Assembly (NCBI GenBank): GCA_965657085.1
Contig: CBFHND010000050.1
Location: 1-10,813 of the forward strand
Source: CBFHND01 sp965657085
GTDB taxonomy: Bacteria > Pseudomonadota > Alphaproteobacteria > Rhodobacterales > Rhodobacteraceae
DNA length: 10,813 bases
Direction: 5' to 3'
In this document: positions 1-5,832 of the stretch, piece after piece
How the letters are laid out: every line of letters begins with the position of its first letter
Numbering within the stretch: the first letter of the stretch is position 1
Notes under the pieces: generated by a model
Databases searched by the model: none
What the model was told of the DNA's origin: nothing
The model's input: the letters and a program-made list of their open reading frames with translations, nothing else
Program-made: the position numbers and the translations under genes

Positions 1-105
1 CGCGCGGGCGGCGAAGTCGGTTTCCGCCACGGCGACCGGGTGCACCTGACCCCGCGCGAGGACGTGATGCACCGCTTTGGCGCAGACGGATTGCGCATGG
101 CATGA
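1..105 (+). CDS. Sugar/polyol ABC transporter ATP-binding protein, C-terminal end (partial)
   Basis: The window opens inside an open reading frame that ends at the TGA at 103-105. Only 34 residues are visible, including RVHLTPREDVMHRF and ending GADGLRMA. This resembles the last strand of the C-terminal TOBE-like domain of MalK/SmoK-type (CUT1) sugar importer ATPases, where a GDxVxL strand is followed by a residue pattern close to HxF. The Walker motifs lie outside the window, so the assignment rests on this short tail and on context. The next gene starts inside its stop codon (ATGA) and encodes a sorbitol dehydrogenase, which fits the smo-type polyol operon where the ATPase gene precedes the dehydrogenase genes. 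It would power cytoplasmic-side import of sorbitol or mannitol. The family call is likely; the substrate is inferred. Confidence 0.7.
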   Translation, partial: RAGGEVGFRHGDRVHLTPREDVMHRFGADGLRMA

Positions 106-875
106 AGCGGCTCGACGGGAAATCGGCACTGATCACCGGTGCGGCCCGTGGTATCGGGCTGGCCTTTGCGCAGGCCTATGTGGCCGAAGGTGCCCGTGTT
201 GCGATTGCGGACATCAACATCGACCGCGCCCGCGATGCTGCCGCGCACATCGGCGATGCCGCCATTGCCATCGAGATGGACGTGACCGATCAGGCCAGCA
301 TCGACGCGGCCGTGGCTGCCACGGCAGAAGCCTTCGGACAAATCGACATCCTGATCAACAACGCAGCCCTCTTCTCTGCGGCCCCGATCGTCGAGATTAC
401 GCGCGAAGACTATCAAACCCTTTTCGACATCAACGTAAGCGGCACCCTGTTCACCCTACAAGCCGTGGCCCGCCACATGATCGCCAAAGGCGTCAGGGGC
501 TGCATCATCAACATGGCGAGCCAGGCCGGGCGGCGGGGTGAGCCGCTGGTGGCCACCTATTGCGCGACCAAGGCGGCGGTGATCAGCCTGACGCAGTCAG
601 CGGGACTGAACCTGATCGAACACGGTATCAACGTGAATGCCATCGCCCCTGGCGTTGTGGATGGCGAACACTGGGACGGCGTTGATGCGTTTTTCGCAAA
701 ATATGAAGACAAGGCGCCGGGGCAGAAAAAGGCCGAAGTGGCCGCAGGCGTACCCTATGGCCGCATGGGCCGCGCCGAGGATCTGACCGGAATGGCGGTC
801 TTTCTGGCCAGCGCGGAGGCCGAATACATCGTCGCACAGTGCTACAACGTGGACGGCGGGCAATGGATGAGCTGA
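102..875 (+). CDS. smoS: Sorbitol (L-iditol 2-) dehydrogenase, SDR family
   Basis: A cytoplasmic NAD-dependent short-chain dehydrogenase of 257 residues, the usual length for classical SDRs. The TGAARGIG cofactor motif is at residues 12-19, an acidic residue D37 ends the second strand (NAD rather than NADP preference), and NNAA is at 86-89. The catalytic set is N111, S140, Y153 and K157 in the YxxxK arrangement. The stretches ASQAGRRGE and NAIAPGVVDGEHWDGVDA closely resemble what I recall of the Rhodobacter sphaeroides sorbitol/galactitol dehydrogenase (SmoS/PolS), which oxidises D-sorbitol to D-fructose. The ATG overlaps the stop of the upstream transporter gene (ATGA), and the TGA overlaps the start of mtlK by one base, so the three are almost certainly co-translated. 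The SDR family is certain. The sorbitol specificity comes from resemblance and neighbours; galactitol or related polyols are possible additional substrates. Confidence 0.9.
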   Translation: MKRLDGKSALITGAARGIGLAFAQAYVAEGARVAIADINIDRARDAAAHIGDAAIAIEMDVTDQASIDAAVAATAEAFGQIDILINNAALFSAAPIVEITREDYQTLFDINVSGTLFTLQAVARHMIAKGVRGCIINMASQAGRRGEPLVATYCATKAAVISLTQSAGLNLIEHGINVNAIAPGVVDGEHWDGVDAFFAKYEDKAPGQKKAEVAAGVPYGRMGRAEDLTGMAVFLASAEAEYIVAQCYNVDGGQWMS

Positions 876-2371
876 TGGCAGATGGCAGCACCCCCCTCGA
901 TCTGTGTCCCTTGTCCGGGCGCACACTTTCGGACCTGCCGCAGTCCGTGGGCCGGCCGACCTATGACCGCGATGCGCTGACCCCCGGCATCGTGCACATC
1001 GGGCTGGGCAATTTTCACCGTGCACATCAGGCGTGGTATCTGCACAGGCTGATGCAACAGGGCAAAGCGCTTGACTGGGCAATCGTCGGCGCGGGCGTGC
1101 GCCCCGCCGATACCGCACAGCGCGAGCGTCTCTTGGCGCAGGATTGCCTGACCACGCTGATCGAACTGGACCCCGGCGGCAAATCCGCAGAAGTGATCGG
1201 CCCCATGATCGACTTTTTGCCCGTGGAGCCGGACAACGCCAGCCTGATCCGCCAGATGGCCGATCCGGCCATTCGCATCGTGTCGCTGACCGTGACCGAG
1301 GGGGGGTACTACCTCGACCCCACGACGGGCGCGTTTGACGCGGCCCACCCCGACATGCTGCACGACGCAGCCCACCCCGGCACACCGCGCTCGGCCTTTG
1401 GGGCAATGATCGCCGCCCTGCGGCACCGCCGTGCTGCGGGCATCGGCCCCTTTACCGGGCAAAGCTGTGACAATCTGCAAGGCAATGGCGATGTCCTGCG
1501 CCAGACTGTCGTGTCGCTGGCGCGTCTGTCCGATCCGGCGCTGGCGGACTGGATCGAGCAGCAGTGCAGTTTCCCCAACGCAATGGTGGACTGCATTGTG
1601 CCTGCAACCGGTCCGCAGGAAATCGAATTGGCGCACAGCCTTGGCATTCAGGATGCCGCCCCCGTGACGCACGAGAATTTTCGCCAATGGGTGATCGAGG
1701 ATGATTTCTGCGCGGGCCGCCCGCCGTGGGAAGACGCAGGCGTCACGCTGACCCACGATGTGCACGTCTTCGAGGCGATGAAACTCCGCATTCTCAATGG
1801 AGGTCACCAACTGATCGCAGATGCCGCGGAAATCCTCGGCATCGAAACAATTGCGGATTCAATGGCGCACCCACAGATACGCGCGTTCCTGCACAAGGTC
1901 GTGCTGGACGAGATTGCGCCCCATGTTCAGGACGTTCCCGGCATCAGCACAAGCGCCTACCTGGCGCAGGTGGACCGCCGGTTTGCCAACCCCGAAATCA
2001 AGGACACCACCCGGCGCGTGGCCTTTGACGGATCAAGCCGCCACCCCGGCTTTCTGATCCCGTCGATCCGCGACGGGCTTGAGGCCGGAACGCCGGTATC
2101 GGGGCTGGCGCTGGCCAGCGCGCTTTGGGCGCGCTACTGCCTTGGAACGCGCGAGGACGGCAGCACCATTATGCCGAATGATCCCAACTGGGAAACTCTG
2201 ACCGCGACCGCGCAACAGGCGGTACAAGCGCCTACGGCCTGGTTGAAAATGCCGTCCATTTATGGCGATCTTGCTGAGGATTCCGGGTTTGCCGGGGTGT
2301 TTGCGCAGTGGCTGTGCGCCCTGCACAAAGACGGGGTCGAGGCGACCTTGGCCACCTATCTGGAGGGGTGA
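875..2371 (+). CDS. mtlK: Mannitol 2-dehydrogenase (long-chain polyol dehydrogenase)
   Basis: Oxidises D-mannitol to D-fructose with NAD in the cytoplasm. With the ATG at 875 the protein has 498 residues, near the roughly 490 of characterised bacterial mannitol 2-dehydrogenases. The N-terminal nucleotide-binding region shows GIVHIGLGNFHRAHQ at residues 38-52. The catalytic KxxxxxNxxH-type pattern of this zinc-independent family is present as K303, N308 and H311 in KLRILNGGH, with the spacing known from the Pseudomonas enzyme. The start at 875 was chosen because it overlaps the smoS stop (TGATG) and has GGATGAG a few bases upstream. A GTG at 839 and an ATG at 863 in the same frame would only add residues overlapping smoS. 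The product of both this enzyme and SmoS is fructose, which the next gene product can phosphorylate. The family is clear; sorbitol or arabitol activity is also possible. Confidence 0.93.
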   Translation: MADGSTPLDLCPLSGRTLSDLPQSVGRPTYDRDALTPGIVHIGLGNFHRAHQAWYLHRLMQQGKALDWAIVGAGVRPADTAQRERLLAQDCLTTLIELDPGGKSAEVIGPMIDFLPVEPDNASLIRQMADPAIRIVSLTVTEGGYYLDPTTGAFDAAHPDMLHDAAHPGTPRSAFGAMIAALRHRRAAGIGPFTGQSCDNLQGNGDVLRQTVVSLARLSDPALADWIEQQCSFPNAMVDCIVPATGPQEIELAHSLGIQDAAPVTHENFRQWVIEDDFCAGRPPWEDAGVTLTHDVHVFEAMKLRILNGGHQLIADAAEILGIETIADSMAHPQIRAFLHKVVLDEIAPHVQDVPGISTSAYLAQVDRRFANPEIKDTTRRVAFDGSSRHPGFLIPSIRDGLEAGTPVSGLALASALWARYCLGTREDGSTIMPNDPNWETLTATAQQAVQAPTAWLKMPSIYGDLAEDSGFAGVFAQWLCALHKDGVEATLATYLEG

Positions 2372-2374
2372 TAC

Positions 2375-2416
2375 ATGCCAAACCGCCAACCTGATGCCAC
2401 CGGAGCATCGCGATGA
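2375..2416 (+). CDS. Possible 13-residue upstream mini-ORF (MPNRQPDATGASR)
   Basis: A tiny open frame lies in the short gap between mtlK and the fructokinase gene. It begins 3 bases after the mtlK stop, and a strong GGAGGGG ribosome-binding-like sequence, formed by the last mtlK codons, sits just upstream. Its TGA overlaps the fructokinase ATG as ATGA. This layout would let ribosomes reinitiate on the kinase gene. However, the kinase has its own GGAG at 2402-2405 with good spacing, and the GGAGGGG could be only the mtlK C-terminal codons. No function or homolog is known to me. Whether it is translated cannot be decided from sequence. Confidence 0.3.
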   Translation: MPNRQPDATGASR

Positions 2417-3342
2417 TCCTGTGTTGCGGTGAGGCGCTGATCGACATGATCCCCGAGGGCGCGGATGCATCTGAACCCGCCTACCGTCCGCATACGGGCG
2501 GTGCCATTTTCAACACCTCCATCGCGCTTGGACGGCTTGGGGTCGAGGTCGGATTGCTGAGCGGCGTATCGCGGGATGTCTTTGGTCAGATGCTGGCCCG
2601 GACGCTGGAGGACAATAAGGTCAGCACGCAATATCTTCTGCGCTCGGACAGGCTGACCACGCTGGCCATCGTGCACATGCAGAACGGCAGCGCGACATAT
2701 GCCTTTTACGACGAAGGGTCGGCTGGTCGGATGCTCGATGTTGCCGATTTTCCCGATCCCGGTGCGGATGTCGCGGCGCTTTATTTCGGTGGCATCAGTT
2801 TGGTGGCAGAGCCCGCTGCCGATGCCTATGCCGCCTATCTGAAACAGGCGCGCGCAGGCCGTATCGTGATGATCGACCCCAATATCCGGCCCGGTTTCAT
2901 TACGGACGAGGCCGCCTACCGCGCGCGTCTGGACGGCATGATCGCACAAAGCGATATCGTGAAAGTGTCGGACGAGGATCTGGATTGGCTGGTGCCCGGC
3001 AATGCCACGCCTGATGCAAAGGCCGAAACCTTGCGCGCGCGTGGGCCTTGGGCTGTCATCCTGACCAAAGGCGCAGAGGGGGCCAGCGCCATTCTGGCCG
3101 ATAGGACAGTGCACGTGTCCGCGCCCGTCGCCACGGTGGTGGATACGGTCGGGGCGGGTGACACGTTCAACGCGGGCTTTCTGGCCGGGTTGCAGGATCG
3201 CAACCTGTTGTCCCCCGCCGCTTTGCCCACCGCGTCCGAGGACGATTTGCGCCATGCCCTCAACCTGGGAGCATCAGTGGCGGCGGTCACGGTCAGCCGC
3301 GCGGGGGCCAACCCGCCTTGGGCGCATGAGATCGGCCGGTGA
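2413..3342 (+). CDS. PfkB-family carbohydrate kinase, probable fructokinase
   Basis: A 309-residue ribokinase-fold (PfkB) sugar kinase, a typical length. The N-terminus ILCCGEALIDM carries the family's substrate-contacting aspartate (D11). The first PfkB signature is seen as the GGAIFN region with GG29-30, N34 and LGRLG at 39-43. The second signature DTVGAGDTFNAGF begins at D244, with GAGD at 247-250 forming the anion hole and D250 the likely catalytic base. A GGAG at 2402-2405 lies 7 bases before the ATG. It follows two fructose-producing polyol dehydrogenases, so ATP-dependent conversion of fructose to fructose 6-phosphate is the best guess, as for MtlZ in Rhodobacter polyol operons. A 2-keto-3-deoxygluconate kinase or other PfkB specificity cannot be excluded from sequence alone. 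The stop overlaps the next gene's GTG start (GTGA). Confidence 0.88.
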   Translation: MILCCGEALIDMIPEGADASEPAYRPHTGGAIFNTSIALGRLGVEVGLLSGVSRDVFGQMLARTLEDNKVSTQYLLRSDRLTTLAIVHMQNGSATYAFYDEGSAGRMLDVADFPDPGADVAALYFGGISLVAEPAADAYAAYLKQARAGRIVMIDPNIRPGFITDEAAYRARLDGMIAQSDIVKVSDEDLDWLVPGNATPDAKAETLRARGPWAVILTKGAEGASAILADRTVHVSAPVATVVDTVGAGDTFNAGFLAGLQDRNLLSPAALPTASEDDLRHALNLGASVAAVTVSRAGANPPWAHEIGR

Positions 3343-3953
3343 CCGTGCAAGACCTTGACGATCTGGCGGGCGAAATTCGCCGGGTATCCGACGGCAAGGA
3401 CCGCACGGTCGTTGCAATCGCTGGTCCCCCCGGTGCCGGAAAATCGACCATCGCAGGCCAACTTGCACAAAGGCTGGACGACGCGGCGATGCTGCCGATG
3501 GACGGATTTCACCTTGATAACGCCACGCTCGCGGCGCGCGGGATGCTTGCCCGCAAAGGTGCGCCGGACACCTTTGATGTTGAAGGGTTTCTCGCGCTGA
3601 TAGCGCAGCTGGGCAACCAGCGTGATCTGTCCGTGCCGACCTTTGATCGGGATGCCGACAGCGTGGTGCCAGGGGGTGACCTGATCCCCGCGAGCGCCCG
3701 CATCGTGCTGGTCGAAGGCAATTACCTTTTGCTGGATGCACCGGGCTGGCGCGACCTGGTGGCGCATTGGACCTTCAGCGTGATGATCGACGTCCCCTTG
3801 CCCACGCTGGAGCAGCGACTGATCCAGCGCTGGCGCGATCAGGGCCTGTCGGACCAAGCCGCCACAGCCCGCGCACAAGGCAATGATCTGCCCAATGCCC
3901 AAACCGTGCTGACACAGTCCCTGGACGCTGACGTGGTACTGCGTATTGGCTGA
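3339..3953 (+). CDS. P-loop nucleoside/sugar kinase, uridine kinase/PRK-like (FrcK/YggC type)
   Basis: A 204-residue P-loop kinase of the phosphoribulokinase/uridine kinase group. The Walker A motif GPPGAGKST is at residues 29-37 after the AIA strand. It is followed by the subfamily block MDGFHLDN and then RGMLARKGAPDTFDVEGF, a pattern I associate with Escherichia coli YggC and Sinorhizobium FrcK-like proteins annotated only as nucleoside/nucleotide kinase family. VEGNYLLL marks the later Walker B-like strand. The start is GTG at 3339, overlapping the fructokinase stop as GTGA with no convincing ribosome-binding site of its own, so translation probably depends on coupling. FrcK genes are known beside fructose importer genes, which agrees with this polyol/fructose context. 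The true phosphoryl acceptor is unknown; a sugar phosphate or nucleoside-like product is conceivable. It is the last gene of the operon. Confidence 0.85.
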   Translation: MTVQDLDDLAGEIRRVSDGKDRTVVAIAGPPGAGKSTIAGQLAQRLDDAAMLPMDGFHLDNATLAARGMLARKGAPDTFDVEGFLALIAQLGNQRDLSVPTFDRDADSVVPGGDLIPASARIVLVEGNYLLLDAPGWRDLVAHWTFSVMIDVPLPTLEQRLIQRWRDQGLSDQAATARAQGNDLPNAQTVLTQSLDADVVLRIG

Positions 3954-3968
3954 GGGCCTATCAGGCCC
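3954..3968. terminator. Compact hairpin between convergent operons, possible bidirectional terminator
   Basis: Directly after the TGA of the P-loop kinase gene lies GGGCCTATCAGGCCC: a perfect 6-bp GC-rich stem with a 3-base loop that also covers the phnF stop codon. No T-run follows on either strand, so it does not meet the full intrinsic-terminator pattern. Its position exactly between two convergent genes, with only 7 bases between the stop codons, suggests it stabilises or helps end both transcripts. Confidence 0.4.
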
Positions 3969-4704
3969 CCAAGTCAGAACCGTTCAGCGTCAGTGTCACC
4001 CGATCACCTGCGAAAAAACCGCGCCCGAATTCGACGGGCTGCTGATCGCCGTCCACGTTCACACCGGTTGATCGCAACAGCGGATCACCTTCGCGCAATT
4101 GCAGGTGCAGCGCCTGCGTCGCATCGGCCAGAACCGCGGTCAGGCGCGTTGAGGCGCGGGTGTAATCCGGCACACCAACGCGCGCCAGCGCCGCTGTTAC
4201 ACCGGTGGTGTCCTGCAAGGCCTCCATGATCCCGGGCAGGCGTTCGCTTGGAAAAACGCTTTCAAACAGGGCAATGGGCTGTGCATCCGACAGCGACACC
4301 CCGTGATAGGCACAGACCCGCGCGCCTTGGGCAATGCAAAGCGCCCGCGCCTCGCCTGCTGTGGCGGTGCGGCATTCAATGTGCAGGATACGCTTTTCCG
4401 GGCGGCGACCCGCCGCCAGGAGGTTTTCATGAAAGCGGACACGGTGGCCAATTTCATAGTCGGTGGGCAAGGCTGTCACGAATGCCCCGGCCCCGCGCCG
4501 CGAATGGATCAGACCGTCCTGGGCCAGTTTGGCAAGGCCCCGGCGCACAGTGTGACGATTGACGCCAAAGCGCTCTGCCAGCGCCGCCTCGGTGGGCAGT
4601 TTGTCACCCGGGCCATAGCGCCCTTCGGTCAAGTCGTCGCGCAAGGCAGTTGCGATTGCCAGCCAGACAGGCGTGCGGCGGGTTTTTGTCCGGGTCGTGC
4701 TCAA
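3961..4704 (-). CDS. phnF: GntR/HutC-family phosphonate regulator PhnF
   Basis: A DNA-binding regulator of about 247 residues with an N-terminal GntR winged helix (roughly residues 10-78) and a C-terminal UTRA/HutC ligand-binding domain (about 95-240). The DNA-binding part shows EGRYGPGDKLPTEAALAERF followed by GVNRHTVRRGLAKL and the wing SRRGAGAFV. The ligand domain shows the run DYTRASTRLTA then ADATQALHLQLREGDPLL, typical of PhnF in this bacterial group. The frame is open as far as 4842 with an ATG there, but that would place 46 extra unrelated residues across the divergent promoter. I prefer the TTG at 4704-4702, preceded by GGAG about 11 bases upstream and giving the normal length. It probably represses the divergent VOC-phnN-phnM operon and itself, with a phosphonate or pathway intermediate as inducer; the ligand is inferred. 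A fatty-acid or sugar-responsive HutC relative is less likely given the neighbours. Confidence 0.88.
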   Translation of the reverse strand: MSTTRTKTRRTPVWLAIATALRDDLTEGRYGPGDKLPTEAALAERFGVNRHTVRRGLAKLAQDGLIHSRRGAGAFVTALPTDYEIGHRVRFHENLLAAGRRPEKRILHIECRTATAGEARALCIAQGARVCAYHGVSLSDAQPIALFESVFPSERLPGIMEALQDTTGVTAALARVGVPDYTRASTRLTAVLADATQALHLQLREGDPLLRSTGVNVDGDQQPVEFGRGFFAGDRVTLTLNGSDLGA

Positions 4705-4740
4705 ATTTCTGAAATCTCCACTGGGGGAATCACAGGTTTC

Positions 4741-4749
4741 TGTTATGAT
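4741..4749 (+). promoter_or_regulatory. Candidate extended -10 promoter for the VOC-phnN-phnM operon
   Basis: TGTTATGAT matches the extended -10 form TGnTATAAT with one mismatch, in the locally AT-rich gap between phnF and the VOC gene. No good -35 element lies at 17 bases, which is tolerated for extended -10 promoters. Transcription would start near 4756, inside the tandem repeat at 4751-4766 and about 30 bases before the leader mini-ORF. This is inference from pattern only. Confidence 0.4.
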
Positions 4750-4750
4750 A

Positions 4751-4766
4751 TGTCTAGTTGTATAGT
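4751..4766. promoter_or_regulatory. Tandem repeat TGTCTAGT-TGTATAGT, candidate PhnF operator
   Basis: Two adjacent 8-bp units in the same orientation differ at one base (C versus A). The cores GTCTA and GTATA resemble the half-sites of HutC-type regulators; the mycobacterial PhnF operator as I recall it, TGGTATAGACCA, has GTATA on one strand and GTCTA on the other. Here the two cores are direct rather than inverted. The site directly follows the extended -10 candidate and overlaps the predicted transcription start, which suits a repressor. It lies 47 bases from the phnF start, so it could also control phnF. Confidence 0.4.
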
Positions 4767-4785
4767 ATTTTACAAAGGTGTCGAG

Positions 4786-4836
4786 ATGAGAGCATCCCCA
4801 CGTGGCGGTTCGCAAGTGCGACGCGCACAGATATGA
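4786..4836 (+). CDS. Possible 16-residue leader ORF (MRASPRGGSQVRRAQI)
   Basis: A short open frame precedes the VOC gene. Its ATG at 4786 has AAAGG 7 bases upstream, a better ribosome-binding site than anything in front of the VOC start. Its TGA overlaps the VOC ATG as ATGA, the same stop-start arrangement used by other coupled genes in the window. The peptide is rich in arginine and has no recognised domain. The plausible role is to deliver ribosomes to the VOC start by termination-reinitiation, or to act as a leader peptide. There is no run of one amino acid that would suggest classical attenuation. Translation is unproven. Confidence 0.4.
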   Translation: MRASPRGGSQVRRAQI

Positions 4837-5222
4837 CAACACTGGGAATTGATCATCTGGGTCTCACCGTTTGTGATCTGGACGCATCGCGGCAGTTCTT
4901 TGTCGAGTGCCTTGGCTGGACAGAGTTTGGCGGCAACGCGGCCTATCCGTCGGCCTATGTGACGGACGGCCATGCCAAGCTGACGCTGTGGCAGCAACGC
5001 GGCGACCGGGCATTTGACCGGCACGCCAACGTCGGCCTGCACCACACCGCCCTGAAGGTTGCTGACGAAACGGCGCTCAAGGTGATCTTTGACAAGGTGC
5101 GCGCGTGGCCGGGTGTTCAGGTCGAATTCGCGCCGGAACATTCGGGACATGGCCCCAAGGTTCATTTCATGGTGCTTGAACCCGGCGGAACGCGGCTGGA
5201 GTTTTCCCATGATCCCAGGTGA
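4833..5222 (+). CDS. VOC-superfamily (glyoxalase/fosfomycin-resistance fold) protein in phn operon
   Basis: A small 129-residue metalloprotein candidate with one pair of beta-alpha-beta-beta-beta modules, the size of single-domain glyoxalase/FosA-like VOC proteins. Module 1 starts IDHLGLTVCDLDASRQFF and contains LGW at 27-29. Module 2 starts GLHHTALKV. Likely metal ligands by position are H8, H71 and E123 (in RLEF near the C-terminus), the usual His/His/Glu pattern. The start is ATG at 4833, because upstream in frame there is only a TTG at 4758 within the promoter region. The ATG lacks a clear ribosome-binding site and overlaps the stop of a leader ORF. It is the first main gene of an operon with phnN and phnM, 33 bases before phnN, so a role in phosphonate or phosphosugar handling is inferred. 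The reaction is unknown: lyase, isomerase, dioxygenase or fosfomycin-modifying activity are all possible within this fold. Confidence 0.85.
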   Translation: MTTLGIDHLGLTVCDLDASRQFFVECLGWTEFGGNAAYPSAYVTDGHAKLTLWQQRGDRAFDRHANVGLHHTALKVADETALKVIFDKVRAWPGVQVEFAPEHSGHGPKVHFMVLEPGGTRLEFSHDPR

Positions 5223-5255
5223 TGCGGTGACATCCAGAAATGCAACGGGGACGCC

Positions 5256-5822
5256 ATGACTGCTGGCATACTTATCGCTGTGGTCGGCCCGTCGGGTGTT
5301 GGCAAGGACAGTGTGATTGACGGGATCGTAGCCGCGCGCTCCGGGATCAGGCGCGTGCGTCGCACCATCACACGCGCGCCCGGGCAGGACGGAGAAGCCT
5401 ACGACGCGACGACGCCGGATGCCTTCGCGCAGGCGGTGGCGCAAGGGGCATTCTGCCTGCATTGGGGCGCGCATGATCTGCGGTATGGCATCCCGGTGCA
5501 GTTGCTTTCGGACATCCGTTCCGGTGCGATCTGCATCGCCAACCTGTCGCGCGGTGCATTGACCGCGGCAAACACGCTGGTTCCCCGCTTGGTCGTGCTG
5601 AACCTGATGGCCACGCCCGCCGTACGCGCCGGACGGCTTGCCGCCAGAGGACGCGAGACCGAAGCCGACATCGCGCGCCGACTTGCCCGGGACGTGGCCC
5701 CGCTGCCTGCGGGTCTGGACGTGATCTCTGTCAACAACGACGGGGCGCTTGCGACCAGTGTGACCTTTGCCCTCGAACAGCTCGAGGCGCGCATCGCCCA
5801 CGCGGACACGGACGAAGAGTGA
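5256..5822 (+). CDS. phnN: Ribose 1,5-bisphosphate phosphokinase PhnN
   Basis: Converts ribose 1,5-bisphosphate plus ATP to phosphoribosyl pyrophosphate (PRPP), the salvage step that ends the C-P lyase route. The 188-residue length matches the family. The P-loop GPSGVGKDS is at residues 11-19, and RTITRAP followed by GEAYDA corresponds to the guanylate-kinase-like acceptor-binding region. WGAHDLRYGIP and the RLAARGRETEADIARRLAR segment are characteristic of PhnN. The ATG at 5256 has CGGGGA a few bases upstream. The gene ends 10 bases before phnM and is co-transcribed with it. The guanylate kinase relationship is a fold relationship only; the motif details favour PhnN. Confidence 0.93.
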   Translation: MTAGILIAVVGPSGVGKDSVIDGIVAARSGIRRVRRTITRAPGQDGEAYDATTPDAFAQAVAQGAFCLHWGAHDLRYGIPVQLLSDIRSGAICIANLSRGALTAANTLVPRLVVLNLMATPAVRAGRLAARGRETEADIARRLARDVAPLPAGLDVISVNNDGALATSVTFALEQLEARIAHADTDEE

Positions 5823-5832
5823 GACATTGCAC

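Noticed and set aside
839..874. Upstream GTG (839) and ATG (863) starts for mtlK
   Set aside because: They extend into smoS; the ATG at 875 with its one-base overlap and purine-rich upstream site fits the normal length better.
842..1810. Long open frame of 322 codons on the - strand opposite mtlK
   Set aside because: It lies wholly antisense to a clearly recognised dehydrogenase, has no family motif, and its length follows from GC-rich codon use.
2356..3902. Two long - strand frames (2356-3255 and 2916-3902) opposite the fructokinase and P-loop kinase
   Set aside because: They are antisense to genes with full motifs, and show no recognisable domain or gene-like spacing.
4740..4766. Possible PhoB (Pho) box, since phn genes are often phosphate-regulated
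   Set aside because: CTGTTAT at 4740 is not followed by a second CTGTCAT-like unit at the 11-base period; the spacings are 10 and 8, so the match is poor.
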